Below are positions 1 through 9,151 of a DNA stretch of 64,000 nt, in pieces. Each line of letters begins with the position of its first letter. The first letter of the stretch is position 1. The position numbers were made by a program, and so were the translations under genes. The notes under the pieces are model-generated. The model searched no databases and was not told the origin of the DNA. It saw only the letters and a program-made list of their open reading frames with translations. The stretch is from CAXBGS01 sp963975425 (lineage in GTDB: Bacteria; Planctomycetota; Planctomycetia; Pirellulales; Pirellulaceae), in the NCBI GenBank assembly GCA_963975425.1, contig CAXBGS010000009.1, positions 1-64,000 on the forward strand, read 5' to 3'.

Positions 1-2
1 AT

Positions 3-626
3 ACCAGAGCCAGGGCTGGCTCTCAAATGAGCGCAATAATCAGGACGTTATCGGTGGATCCCGGGCTGTTTGATTTCGACGCCGAGCCGACTCGCGAATT
101 GGGAACCAATTACATGCGGACCATGTTCGACCTGATCCAGATGGCACTCCTCACCGATTCGACGAGAGTCGTGACCTACCAAATGGCGATGGAAAATGCT
201 GGCGGCCCAGGCAATAAGCTTCCTTACGCCGCGGGTCTTTCATTGCATCATCACCAGCTCAGCCACAGCGCCGCGCGAGATGAAGGCGGCTGGGAGCGGT
301 GGGCAAGGTACGACCAGTACTTAGCCAAACGTCTCGCAGAGTTCTTGACCAAAATGGCTGAGACGCCTGATCCGCTCGCTGAAGGCAGTTTGCTGGACAA
401 CACGATCGTGCTTTATGGATGCGGTACCAGTAAGACGCATGTCGGCAGAAATTACCCACTGGTTCTCGCCGGCGGTAAGAACCTCGGGTTGAAACATGGC
501 GCGTTTCATCGATTTGCAGAAGAGCGTCCATTCAATGACTTGCTGTTGACGCTTTTACAACGAGTTGGCGTTGAAACGGAAAGCTTTGGTGACAGCGAAC
601 GAATGGTTGACCAGATTCTGGCCTAG
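3..626 (+). CDS. DUF1552 family protein, C-terminal part (cut by window edge)
   Basis: The reading frame is open to the left edge, so this is the C-terminal part of a longer gene; DUF1552 proteins usually have about 400-450 residues. From about residue 25 the sequence fits the end of DUF1552: an FDFDAEPTRELG stretch, then LLTDSTRVVTYQM, HHHQLSH, a LLDNTIVLYGCG segment and a final LLLTLLQRVGV helix. The family is abundant in planctomycetes, is related to the DUF1501/alkaline-phosphatase-like proteins, and is usually encoded next to DUF1588/DUF1592 cytochrome-type genes; its biochemical role is not established. The first 20 residues do not look like the family, so an upstream frameshift or a divergent linker is possible. 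Confidence 0.75.
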   Translation, partial: TRARAGSQMSAIIRTLSVDPGLFDFDAEPTRELGTNYMRTMFDLIQMALLTDSTRVVTYQMAMENAGGPGNKLPYAAGLSLHHHQLSHSAARDEGGWERWARYDQYLAKRLAEFLTKMAETPDPLAEGSLLDNTIVLYGCGTSKTHVGRNYPLVLAGGKNLGLKHGAFHRFAEERPFNDLLLTLLQRVGVETESFGDSERMVDQILA

Positions 627-741
627 CCGCTCGCTAAATCCCGTCGCCACACTTGCCGGACACGGCCTATGTCCATTACCAATCGTTTCCAATGTCACGT
701 GGACAGAGTCTTGTCGACCGATGCGAGATCATTGTTTGTGA

Positions 742-2172
742 TCAGGCATCCACGTGAGCTTCGCCTGCCGGTCGTGCATCGCGCTGCATTTCTTCTTGGA
801 ACATGATCACCATTCCGCGTAGTTTACGGATGATCTCTTGATTGCGGATCAGCTTCGATTCGCCGGGGTCTTGGTCCAAGTCATACAGCTGAAGCGATGG
901 GCTTAGATAGAGCTTCCAGTTCTGCCATCGCACGGCGGACAGAGCTCCCTCACTGCCGTGGTAGAAAAACGCATCGTTGTATTCGTTGCGTTTGACCAGG
1001 GGCGACCATTCGCCCGTCGGGTCCCAGCGTCGGCGAAGTGGAACCGAAGCGTTCAGCGACATTCTCATTTCGGGAGCTGGTACGAATTCAGATTCGCCCG
1101 TCAATAAGGGGCTGATATCGCGACCGTCGATGATATGATTTTCGGGAACTTGAATGCCGGCGAAGGTTGCAAGTGTTGGATACCAATCCATTGCCCGCAC
1201 GACAGCCGAGCATTCGACGCCCGACTGCAATCCAAGGTTCGGTCCCCAAGCAATCGCGGGAACGCGAATGCCGCCTTCATAGGTCGATAGTTTGCGTCCA
1301 CGAATCTTTTGGTCCGGCGTTCGTCCTGGTCCACGTCCGTTGTCAGATGCGTAGATGACGATGGTGTTGTCGAGGATCTTTTGTTGTTCTAACGAATCGA
1401 AAAGGCGTCCGACGTTGTGGTCAAGCTCTTGGATTGCGTCACCGTATTCGCCCCAATTGGATGTGCCTTTGAATTCTTCGCTCACGCCAAGTGGATTGTG
1501 CAGCATCGTGTGCGGCAAATACAGAAAAAACGGCACGTCTTTGTTTTTCTCGATGAAACCAATGGCTTCATCCGTATACAGCTTGGTAAGTTCCGCAGGG
1601 TCCGCAGGTCGTTTGACGACTTCGCCGTTTCGCAACAGCGGGACACCACCCTTGTCTTCAAAATAAATGACTTCCACCGGGTCAAGATTGTGCAGCAGAC
1701 CGAAGTAGTGGTCAAACCCTTGATTGCGAGGCAGCAATGGTTCGTCAAATCCGAGGTGCCATTTGCCGATGCATGCCGTTGTATAGCCATTGTCCTTGAA
1801 CAGCTCGGCAATCGTTAGCTCATCAGGATGAATGCCTGTTCGAGAATCAGCACGATGCACCCAAATATGGTTGCCCACACGGCGCGGATAACATCCGGTC
1901 AAAAGCCCCGCGCGTGATGGGCTGCAAATGGGTGCCGCCGCGTAGTAGTCCGTGAACCGCGTTCCCCGTTCTGCCATCGCGTCAATTCTAGGCGTTTTCA
2001 CTTCAGTCGCGCCATAACAACCCAGATCATAGTATCCTTGGTCATCCACGAAGATGAAGACGATGTTTGGCGGGCTGTCCTGTGCGCAAACGTCGGTCGA
2101 AAACCCAAGGCCTAGATAAGCCGATAGGAATAAAAAGATGCCGCCGATTCGCACATGAAGACCGGTTTTCAT
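742..2172 (-). CDS. Secreted sulfatase (arylsulfatase, S1 family)
   Basis: Predicted 476-residue sulfatase that hydrolyses sulfate esters, probably on algal or other sulfated polysaccharides. An N-terminal hydrophobic signal peptide runs to about residue 30. The Ca-binding Asp pair of the S1 family is in FVDDQGYYDLG (residues 43-44). The formylglycine motif is canonical, CSPSR with Cys83, followed by AGLLTG. Further family signatures are GKWHLG, a DNTIVIYASDNG segment and the RGRKLSTYEGGIRVP block. It lies on the same strand as the ECF sigma and FecR-LamG genes, about 270 bases downstream, so it may belong to the set they control. The specific substrate cannot be told from sequence alone. Confidence 0.93.
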   Translation of the reverse strand: MKTGLHVRIGGIFLFLSAYLGLGFSTDVCAQDSPPNIVFIFVDDQGYYDLGCYGATEVKTPRIDAMAERGTRFTDYYAAAPICSPSRAGLLTGCYPRRVGNHIWVHRADSRTGIHPDELTIAELFKDNGYTTACIGKWHLGFDEPLLPRNQGFDHYFGLLHNLDPVEVIYFEDKGGVPLLRNGEVVKRPADPAELTKLYTDEAIGFIEKNKDVPFFLYLPHTMLHNPLGVSEEFKGTSNWGEYGDAIQELDHNVGRLFDSLEQQKILDNTIVIYASDNGRGPGRTPDQKIRGRKLSTYEGGIRVPAIAWGPNLGLQSGVECSAVVRAMDWYPTLATFAGIQVPENHIIDGRDISPLLTGESEFVPAPEMRMSLNASVPLRRRWDPTGEWSPLVKRNEYNDAFFYHGSEGALSAVRWQNWKLYLSPSLQLYDLDQDPGESKLIRNQEIIRKLRGMVIMFQEEMQRDARPAGEAHVDA

Positions 2173-2348
2173 TGGGAACTCGCGTTTGGATGTTGGCTAT
2201 TTGAGTGAAATTGTTGGATCAATGATTTCTAAACTTGCACCTCAACCAAAGTTCCACCACCCAACCACTATGGGTGCACTGAGGAAACGAGGGAAGAGTT
2301 GAAGTGCGAGTTGACGTAAGTGCACACTCATTTTGACGCACGCTAATG

Positions 2349-2410
2349 TACGTGCGGGCCAATTGATATGCAGGCCAATCGACGTGCAGGCCAAGTGACG
2401 TGCGATCCTG
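2349..2410. repeat. Degenerate tandem repeat, about 16 bp per unit
   Basis: In the gap between the sulfatase and FecR genes a unit resembling ACGTGCAGGCCAAT(C/T)G is repeated about three and a half times with variation: ACGTGCGGGCCAATTG, ATGCAGGCCAATCG, ACGTGCAGGCCAAGTG, ACGTGCGATCC. Nothing else recognisable is in this 269-base gap. Confidence 0.5.
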
Positions 2411-2441
2411 AGCACGAGTTGAATTCGGTACGTGAGGCTCG

Positions 2442-4100
2442 CTAATTGGGTGTGCCCAGTTCATACAATTTTGCGATTTCGTCGGTGGATAATGGTTCTT
2501 GGTAAATCAAAAATTCATCCATTCGTCCGTTTAGGTTTCTGACGGGGAAGGGTACTCCTTGCAGCGGCAACCCCCAATTGCCAATCTCGCAGGCGCCGAA
2601 AGTTATCTTGCGTCCGGGTTGATGATGTTCGTTGACCTCACGGCTGACTTCTTTGCCATCGAAATACTGTACGGCTTCACCGGTTAACGAATTGTAAGTC
2701 ACCGCAACGTGATGCCAACGCCGACCGGCGGCGTTGAAGATGGGTGGTGAGTAGTAGACTTGGTTTCGACGAGAACCTTTTTTTTCTTTTTTGCCCGAAG
2801 GCTTCGGGCGGATGTAATTCACCGAGAACATCAACCGTCCGGATTGGTCAATTTGCCAATGTGGCTCACCGTCTTCGTATCCGTCAGAGAGCAACAAAGC
2901 ATTGTATTTTCGGTCAAGACCATCGACTCTGACCCAGCTTGCCATCGTCAGACCATCGTACGTTCCCTTGCCAAGATTGATACGAACACGGTCTCCCGGA
3001 CTTTTGAATTCCATCGCGTCTTTCGTTGGCCAACGACCTTCCGCCCAACGAGTGCCCACGGCCGATCCAGCGTACGACGCGTTCTTGGGCAGTGCAAAAT
3101 TGTTGATAAGGCGATCCCATCGGTCGTCTTCCCAGCGTTTGAACAGGTAGCAACCAAGCATGCGGGGATCCGAGCGGACCGGTTCCATCGAGACCCACCA
3201 TTTACCGGACTTTCTTTTATAGAAAGACTCGATCCGTTTTTCGAATTGCTCGGCGCTCGGGAAATTGACGGGGGTCGCTTCGCCCGAGACAAGTCTTTGA
3301 CCCACGGATGTTTCAAGGCTTTCGCCTTCGCGGATGATCTGTATTTTCGAACCCGGCACGTGAGCTTCAACTTCACCGTCGAACACATGCAGGGATGAAT
3401 CGGTCCCATCGACCTCGACACCGAACTCCGTCCCGAGATCGACGACTTTCATTCCGGGCAGCAGTAAACGGAAACCGATCGCGGGCGGAGGAACATGCAT
3501 CGTTACTTTGCCTCGGACGCACTCGACCTCCCACGAACTGACTAGATTCACCTCAGTGGCCTCGTCCATCAGCATCGTCGCTCCGCTGAAAAAGTCGATC
3601 TGTACCGCCCCGGAAATAAGTTTCAGTGGTCCCGGCGCAAGAGAGTCGCCTTCCTGATAAATGACTCCATCTGCGAAATTGGCATCGACGATGCGAGACA
3701 ACAGCGCGCATCCCGATTCAACGACTTCTTTCGATTCATCTTGCGGATCATCAGACTCGGCGATCCGCATTGCAGCATCACGGTTGCCGTCACGTCCGAT
3801 GCCGTAACCAACCACTAGCAACAACGCCGCAGCGATTGCTGCAAAGAGTCCCCATTGACCGGGACGAAACGCATGCAAGCGGTTGCCGATGCGATTCGAT
3901 TCCCTTGCGTTTTTATAGATCAAACCGTTGGATTCATCGCTCATCAGCCGCAGGTCTGCATCGATGCCGCATAGGTCCGCAAACTCGTCGCGTCGCAATA
4001 CCGACTGTTCTAGTTCCGCTTGCAGTTCGACCGATTCGTCCTCCGTCAGCGAACCGTCAAGCCAGTTGGAAACAAGCCGTTGGAATCGCTCATTTTTCAT
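2442..4100 (-). CDS. FecR-type anti-sigma regulator with LamG-like domain
   Basis: Predicted 552-residue membrane protein. Residues 1-75 form a cytoplasmic anti-sigma-like part (NWLDGSLTEDE), a membrane helix spans about 83-101, a FecR domain follows (about 160-270, with VVDLGTEFGVEVDG), and the C-terminal half is a LamG/concanavalin-like domain (GDRVRINLGKGTY, MASWVRVDG, RRWHHVAVTYNS, MDEFLIYQEPLS). In planctomycetes such proteins accompany ECF sigma factors and probably sense an extracellular glycan. I chose the ATG at 4100 rather than an upstream in-frame codon: it overlaps the sigma-factor stop as ATGA and is preceded by GGAGGG, which indicates translational coupling. The glycan-sensing role is inference. 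Confidence 0.9.
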   Translation of the reverse strand: MKNERFQRLVSNWLDGSLTEDESVELQAELEQSVLRRDEFADLCGIDADLRLMSDESNGLIYKNARESNRIGNRLHAFRPGQWGLFAAIAAALLLVVGYGIGRDGNRDAAMRIAESDDPQDESKEVVESGCALLSRIVDANFADGVIYQEGDSLAPGPLKLISGAVQIDFFSGATMLMDEATEVNLVSSWEVECVRGKVTMHVPPPAIGFRLLLPGMKVVDLGTEFGVEVDGTDSSLHVFDGEVEAHVPGSKIQIIREGESLETSVGQRLVSGEATPVNFPSAEQFEKRIESFYKRKSGKWWVSMEPVRSDPRMLGCYLFKRWEDDRWDRLINNFALPKNASYAGSAVGTRWAEGRWPTKDAMEFKSPGDRVRINLGKGTYDGLTMASWVRVDGLDRKYNALLLSDGYEDGEPHWQIDQSGRLMFSVNYIRPKPSGKKEKKGSRRNQVYYSPPIFNAAGRRWHHVAVTYNSLTGEAVQYFDGKEVSREVNEHHQPGRKITFGACEIGNWGLPLQGVPFPVRNLNGRMDEFLIYQEPLSTDEIAKLYELGTPN

Positions 4101-4627
4101 GCCAAACCCTCCGCGATGAGCGTTCGCTTGACGCATTCCAAGAGTTTTTGCCGTAGGCGATGGACCGATTTGTAAATCGCCTGTTCACTGCCAGGTTGTT
4201 CTTTCGCGTATTCGCGAATCGTGACACCCGGTTGATACACTTTCAGGATCAATTCGCGATTTGAGTCGTTGAGTTTTCTAAGGCAGCCTTCCAACGCTTG
4301 TTGTCGATCCGCATCGGAACCTGCCATGTTTCCAGTCGCATCGGCAAGTTGTTCGGCAAGCTTGTCGGAGAATACCAGGGGGCTGCGGGCAAGCGAACGC
4401 CGATGCTTGAGCGCCTCGTATCGAGCAATTGTCATCAGCCAACCACCGAACCGATCCACATCGTCGAGTTCCTCGAACTTCGTCCATGCGATCAAACTAG
4501 TTTGCTGAACCACTTCTTCGACATCGTGCCAAGTCGGGACGAGTCGACGCACGTGGACCTTTACCGCCGATTCTTCTTGAAGAAGCAAGCGCATGAAGGT
4601 TTCGTAATTGGATGTGTTTTCGGTCAC
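4097..4627 (-). CDS. ECF sigma factor, Rhodopirellula/Verrucomicrobium type
   Basis: Predicted 176-residue extracytoplasmic-function sigma factor. Region 2 is visible at about residues 20-75 (DVEEVVQQTSLIAW, FGGWLMTIARYEALKHRR). Region 4 is near the C-terminus (NRELILKVYQ, then a helix-turn-helix ending QAIYKSVHRLRQKL). The layout fits the TIGR02989 family common in planctomycetes. Its stop overlaps the start of the FecR-LamG gene by ATGA, the standard pairing of sigma factor with its membrane regulator. Likely targets are surrounding sulfatase or glycan genes, but no promoter motif can be assigned from this window. Confidence 0.93.
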   Translation of the reverse strand: MTENTSNYETFMRLLLQEESAVKVHVRRLVPTWHDVEEVVQQTSLIAWTKFEELDDVDRFGGWLMTIARYEALKHRRSLARSPLVFSDKLAEQLADATGNMAGSDADRQQALEGCLRKLNDSNRELILKVYQPGVTIREYAKEQPGSEQAIYKSVHRLRQKLLECVKRTLIAEGLA

Positions 4628-4807
4628 TTAGGAACCTATCGCGACGATTTGGTGCTTGGCATCAGACAGCAGAAGGAAACATTGCCTGTGTGCGGAAGGC
4701 AAAATTCCGACGACCGCCGCTTCGATGCGATTCATCAAAGATAAAGATTTCATGACATCCATTGGCAATTGCGGTTACAGAAAAATCAGGAAGCACGTTG
4801 CGCTCAT

Positions 4808-5797
4808 TCATTCTTGTCTGTCATTCACGATGGCGGTCTGATTCCTTAGTGTTCGTTCAAAGAAAGGAACCGCGGCGTCCATCATCTGATCGAACCAGAC
4901 TTGTTTGACGGTGAATGGGTGCGGGGCGTCGTTGATGATGGTCAGTCCGTTGAGGATGCCGAACTCGTCCATTTTTTGTCGCAGAGATTCGGCGCGTGTG
5001 CTTGGATCGTCTTTCTCGCCGGTGATCAGCCAAACGGGCGGATCGTTCTTGTCCAGGTGCGCCAGAGGCGATGCAAGTCGGTAAGTCTCGCGGACTTCAT
5101 CTTGCGAACCACCGAGGAAATCTTGCCAGATGGATGCACTTGCCGACTTCTCACGGTTCCGTTGCGACAGGAAATCTGTCTGCCCGCCCATCGGAACGAC
5201 CGCTTGGATCGCGCTGCTGACACTATTATTGCCACCGTCACCTTCGAGTTCCTTGACACCGGCGGAAGTTGCCAGCAACGCGGCCAGATGACCACCTGCA
5301 GAGTGGCCGATCGCGCCGATGTGATCGGCATCAATGCCATACTGTTTCGAATTGGCACGCAGGTATCGAACCGCTGCTTTGCAATCGTGAATGTGTGCTG
5401 GGAAGATCGCTTCACCGCTCAAGCGATAGTCAATAGAAGCGGTGACAAAGCCTTCCGCCGCCAGAGCCTGTGCCACTTTGCGATGATGGATCTTGCTGCC
5501 CTTGCCCCATCCGCCACCGTGGATACAGATGATCGCTGGTAATGGACCGTCTGCTTGTTTTGGACGATAGATGTCCATCGCCAAAGTACGTTCGCCATAC
5601 TGTGCAAAGGTGATGTCAAGTTGCTCGTCCAACTGGTCCAAGGTGGTTTGGGGAATCACCGTTTTTTCCTCAGCAGCAGACGGTTTGTTGTTTGGCCGGT
5701 TTGGCTTCTCATCCGCAGATCCTGGTAGACCTAAAGCAATCCAAACAACGCTCAGCAAAACAGCGCGGGCGATAGGTTGTAAGGGAGTCATCTTCAT
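4808..5797 (-). CDS. Secreted alpha/beta-hydrolase (esterase, BD-FAE/acetyl esterase-like)
   Basis: Predicted 329-residue exported esterase. A signal peptide begins MKMTPLQPIARAV and ends near GLPGSADE; the in-frame sequence upstream of this ATG reads through relics of the neighbouring truncated gene and is not coding. Family signatures are the oxyanion-hole motif ICIHGGGWG, the nucleophile elbow GHSAGG (catalytic Ser) and a C-terminal AP-HPF segment carrying the catalytic His. DIYRPK early in the chain is typical of planctomycete carbohydrate esterases of this type. It could remove acetyl or feruloyl groups from plant or algal glycans. It lies directly behind the truncated GH67-like fragment on the same strand. 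Confidence 0.9.
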   Translation of the reverse strand: MKMTPLQPIARAVLLSVVWIALGLPGSADEKPNRPNNKPSAAEEKTVIPQTTLDQLDEQLDITFAQYGERTLAMDIYRPKQADGPLPAIICIHGGGWGKGSKIHHRKVAQALAAEGFVTASIDYRLSGEAIFPAHIHDCKAAVRYLRANSKQYGIDADHIGAIGHSAGGHLAALLATSAGVKELEGDGGNNSVSSAIQAVVPMGGQTDFLSQRNREKSASASIWQDFLGGSQDEVRETYRLASPLAHLDKNDPPVWLITGEKDDPSTRAESLRQKMDEFGILNGLTIINDAPHPFTVKQVWFDQMMDAAVPFFERTLRNQTAIVNDRQE

Positions 5798-6395
5798 GGG
5801 CCTTTGTAATGAGCGGATTAATGAGTAAAGCCGTATGGCCGGATAGGCTTCCAGCGCGGCGATGGAATGGCAATGACAGGTTGGAACGAGCCAAACCATC
5901 GAAATACGGTGCCCAGAATCCATCGAAATCCCAGACGTTGATGATGTTCTTCTGGGCCGCACTGCCTTTGTCGCAGTAAGACGGGGTGCGGCAATCCCAC
6001 GGGATGTTCATTTTCAGACCACGCTTTTGCAGCAGCGGCGTGCGGTCAACATTTTCGATTGGGAGTCCCAGTTTCAGGAACTCAGCCACTTCGATACCGC
6101 CGTACATCACTCCGTTGGCATCCGCGCCCGTGACGTGAATTTCATTGGGACCTGCAACGCGAATTTGAAATGCTTCGGCCGACGCGATGTTGGGGGCAAT
6201 AACCAGCGATATTTTCATGTTCTCGCGGTTAGCTTCCTTCATCGCAGCTTTGAGTTCGGTTGCGGCAAAGACGCATTGCGGAACCTGCTTATCAAACTCG
6301 ACGCCTGCGGCACTGGCATCGAAGACGTTCAAAGCGCTGACGCAGGCCAAAACCAACAGGATCGACCTGACTCGGTGAAGTTTTCGCTGATTCAT
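5709..6395 (-). pseudogene. Truncated copy of the GH67-like gene
   Basis: From the ATG at 6395 the frame encodes a signal peptide and then about 150 residues closely matching residues 20-180 of the full-length gene at 10823-13201: shared blocks include GVMYGGIEVAEFLKLGLPI and NVWDFDGFWAPYFDGLAR. Similarity stops abruptly after GLAR (near 5886). The remaining 59 codons match nothing in the paralogue and run into the start of the esterase gene. The catalytic part is missing entirely, so I call it a pseudogene or fusion relic left by deletion or recombination. A short expressed N-terminal domain protein is the alternative. Confidence 0.75.
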
Positions 6396-6614
6396 TGGGT
6401 TTCGCTGCGATAAAATGAGGGCCGGTGACCTTCGGTAAAAGTTCTCTCCCGATGCCTGCGAAATTCGACAACAAAATCCCAACTCTTTGGCGATCCGCAC
6501 GAACCGAATGCCGTGATTTCAAAAAATCACCAATTTTCCTGTCTAACTTTAGCTGGGGCGGGAGAGAAGTGTCGCCGCCCACTCTCGCTTTAAAGATGCT
6601 GTTGGAATCAACAA

Positions 6615-8819
6615 ATGAAACGTCTGCTGCCATTCGCAATCTCGGTGTTCTTGATTTTTGGAATACACGCTCGGGGCCTACCCGCGGCTGAATTGGTAAA
6701 GCAAGGCGACCGAATCGGCTGGAGTGCGGACGGCAACTTGGTTGACCCGGATGACTGGGGGGCCACGGCCATGGCCCTGGCCATTTTTGCCAAGCAAGGC
6801 TGGCAGGACAAACTTGTTCACCTCGACTACAACAACCGGCTGGACAGAAACAACCCAATCAAAGCTGCTGAAGAAACCGTCAGTGTGGTCGAGGGTGTTA
6901 AGAAATTCAAATTCAAGACGACCAAACTTTACGACTGCCAGAATGAACTGGAAGCGGCGATTGAAAACGCTACCGCAGAAATCAACAAGAGCAGTCGTGA
7001 CAGTCGGTTTTGGTACGTCCAGGCGGGGCCCTTTGAGGTTGCCTATCAGGCGCTCAGACGAGCCGATCCCGCAAAGAGACAGTTCTGCATTCTCGTTTCG
7101 CACTCCGAAGTCAACGAGCGCTCAGGCAAGTGGAAGGACGCACACGGGAAGGATGAGTGTGTCGAATTGGGGGCAACTTACTACTTCACCGAAAAGCAGG
7201 GCAAAGAAAAGTTTGGCAGTGGCAGTTTTCGCAAGTGGCATCTTGTCGACTGGATGAAAAATTCTCCCTGTCCCGAGTATCGCTGGGTTCACTCGAGGAT
7301 GCGAAAGACCGCGGAACACAAAGACGGTGTCTTGGATGCGTCCGATGGCGGCATGGCATACGTGCTGGCAACCGGTGATACAGAGGGCAATTTCAGCCCC
7401 AAGCTTGAAAACTTTTTGGGCTCAGGCTGGAATGGCGGAATACCAAATCGCCCAAACATCGTACTGATCCTTGCCGATGATCTTGGCTACGGAAGTCTGA
7501 ACAGTTACGGGGCTGATAAGACGCATATTCGGACTCCAAATATCGATCGGTTAGCCACCGAGGGACGTCGGTTCACTGATGCGAACACGCCTTCATCGGT
7601 TTGCTCACCGACGCGGTACGGTTTGCTGACCGGGCGTTACGACTGGCGGACTGACCTCAAGCATGGTGTGATCAACACGACCGATCCGCTTCATATCGAA
7701 ACGTCACGTCCGACAATCGCGTCCCTGCTAAAGTCGGTCGGCTATCGCACGGCGGCGATTGGCAAGTGGCATCTCGGTTATGGGACCGAGAAACACGACT
7801 TTACAGAACCGCTTAGCCCGGGACCGCTGGATCTCGGTTTCGATTATCACTTTGCGGTGCCACAAAACCATGGCGACGCGTCCGGTGTTTACGTGCGCAA
7901 TCGAGAGGTTGTCGGGCTAAGGTCGGATCGCCGAGTGCCGGCTGGTAAGTCTCCCTACGGCCGCGATTTTATGGGTATCGATGCGCCGCAGCGAATTGAC
8001 GAAAACGTGATGGACGAATTGACTTCCGATGCCACCCGTTGGCTCGAGAAACAAACCGACGATTCGCCGTTCTTTCTGTACTTTGCGCCCGTCGCAATTC
8101 ATTTTCCATACACGCCCTCGAACGAAACGAAGGGCAAGAGTGGTACCGGGCTGTACGGAGACTGGATTCACGAACTTGATCTCTCCGTGGGGCGAATTCT
8201 GGACACGCTCGACCGCATGAAGGTGACTGACGAGACGCTTGTTGTGTTTACCAGTGACAACGGTGGCGTGCTGATCGCTGATGGCGACCGACCAGAAGCA
8301 GTGGCGTATCGGGCTGGTCTTCGCTGTAACGGCACACTGCGAGGTCGCAAACACAGTATCTATCAAGGTGGATTTCGCGTGCCGTTTATCGCGCGCTGGC
8401 CCGGCCATATCCAGGCTCAGTCGGTATGCGACGAAACGATCAGTCTCGTTGACATGTACGCGACGATCGCTGCAATGATTGGCCAGCCAGTTCCATCTGA
8501 CAAAGAGGTGGCAGAGGACAGTGTCAATGTTCTGCCAGCGATCGTGGGAACTTCATCAGGCAAACCGCTGCGGATATCCATGATCGTTCACAGCCCCAAT
8601 GGAAACTATGCCATTCGCAAGGGTGACTGGAAGTACATCGAAGGAAAAGCAAGCCCAACTTTAAAGAAGGTCACGCAGCGAGATGAACTCCGGCCGCAAC
8701 TGTATAACCTGCAAGAAGATCCCGGAGAAGTGAATAACGTGTTTGACGAACATCCAGACATCGCAAAGCAAATGGCCGATTTGCTCGCTCGGCAACGCAT
8801 TAGCGGACGGTCGCGATAG
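6615..8819 (+). CDS. Secreted two-domain protein: nucleoside-hydrolase-like N-terminal half fused to sulfatase
   Basis: Predicted 734 residues with a signal peptide (MKRLLPFAISVFLIF). Residues about 30-270 are not a sulfatase. They begin with DGNLVDPDDWGATAMALAI, which resembles the Asp-rich metal-binding start of the inosine-uridine nucleoside hydrolase/DUF1593 fold, and contain FWYVQAGPFEVAYQAL and CILVSHSEVNER. Residues about 280-734 are a complete S1 sulfatase: ILADDLGYGS (Asp288-Asp289), formylglycine motif CSPTR with Cys330, GKWHLGYG, VFTSDNGG and RGRKHSIYQGGFRVP. Most sulfatases have 450-550 residues, so the extra module is real. It starts divergently from the truncated GH67-like copy. 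The N-terminal assignment is fold-level inference. Confidence 0.88.
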   Translation: MKRLLPFAISVFLIFGIHARGLPAAELVKQGDRIGWSADGNLVDPDDWGATAMALAIFAKQGWQDKLVHLDYNNRLDRNNPIKAAEETVSVVEGVKKFKFKTTKLYDCQNELEAAIENATAEINKSSRDSRFWYVQAGPFEVAYQALRRADPAKRQFCILVSHSEVNERSGKWKDAHGKDECVELGATYYFTEKQGKEKFGSGSFRKWHLVDWMKNSPCPEYRWVHSRMRKTAEHKDGVLDASDGGMAYVLATGDTEGNFSPKLENFLGSGWNGGIPNRPNIVLILADDLGYGSLNSYGADKTHIRTPNIDRLATEGRRFTDANTPSSVCSPTRYGLLTGRYDWRTDLKHGVINTTDPLHIETSRPTIASLLKSVGYRTAAIGKWHLGYGTEKHDFTEPLSPGPLDLGFDYHFAVPQNHGDASGVYVRNREVVGLRSDRRVPAGKSPYGRDFMGIDAPQRIDENVMDELTSDATRWLEKQTDDSPFFLYFAPVAIHFPYTPSNETKGKSGTGLYGDWIHELDLSVGRILDTLDRMKVTDETLVVFTSDNGGVLIADGDRPEAVAYRAGLRCNGTLRGRKHSIYQGGFRVPFIARWPGHIQAQSVCDETISLVDMYATIAAMIGQPVPSDKEVAEDSVNVLPAIVGTSSGKPLRISMIVHSPNGNYAIRKGDWKYIEGKASPTLKKVTQRDELRPQLYNLQEDPGEVNNVFDEHPDIAKQMADLLARQRISGRSR

Positions 8820-9151
8820 ACGAACGGTGAAGGGCGCAAGATAGCCACTGCGTCAATCGCACGAGCCTGATTTCCCGTTGTTTTGCTCGAGCTCTTTGGG
8901 GCAATCAAGGCCACATCAAAACGCATCGACCGATATCGGCCAGGTTCGAAACGAAGGAAAAACAATCGGCCACACGCTCAGATCGCTCGTCAACTTCGGT
9001 CGCTTTCCTCGGGTCAAATGGGAACTAATCATCCGTGAACGGAAATCTTAAAATGAATGTGCTTCAGATGAACAACCGCAAAAGTTGCGAAATAGGTGAC
9101 AGGAATCCGAGGCAAACGCTAGCCGATGGACCATCCACCAATTTCGATTTC
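8820..9151. other. Intergenic stretch, no gene seen
   Basis: About 330 bases between the fusion sulfatase and the frameshifted sulfatase. I see no convincing coding frame, promoter match or hairpin. Confidence 0.5.

Noticed and set aside
5709..6500. Functional 263-residue gene in the truncated GH67-like region
   Set aside because: Similarity to the paralogue stops abruptly, the tail is unrelated, and it overlaps the esterase start; a relic is the simpler reading.
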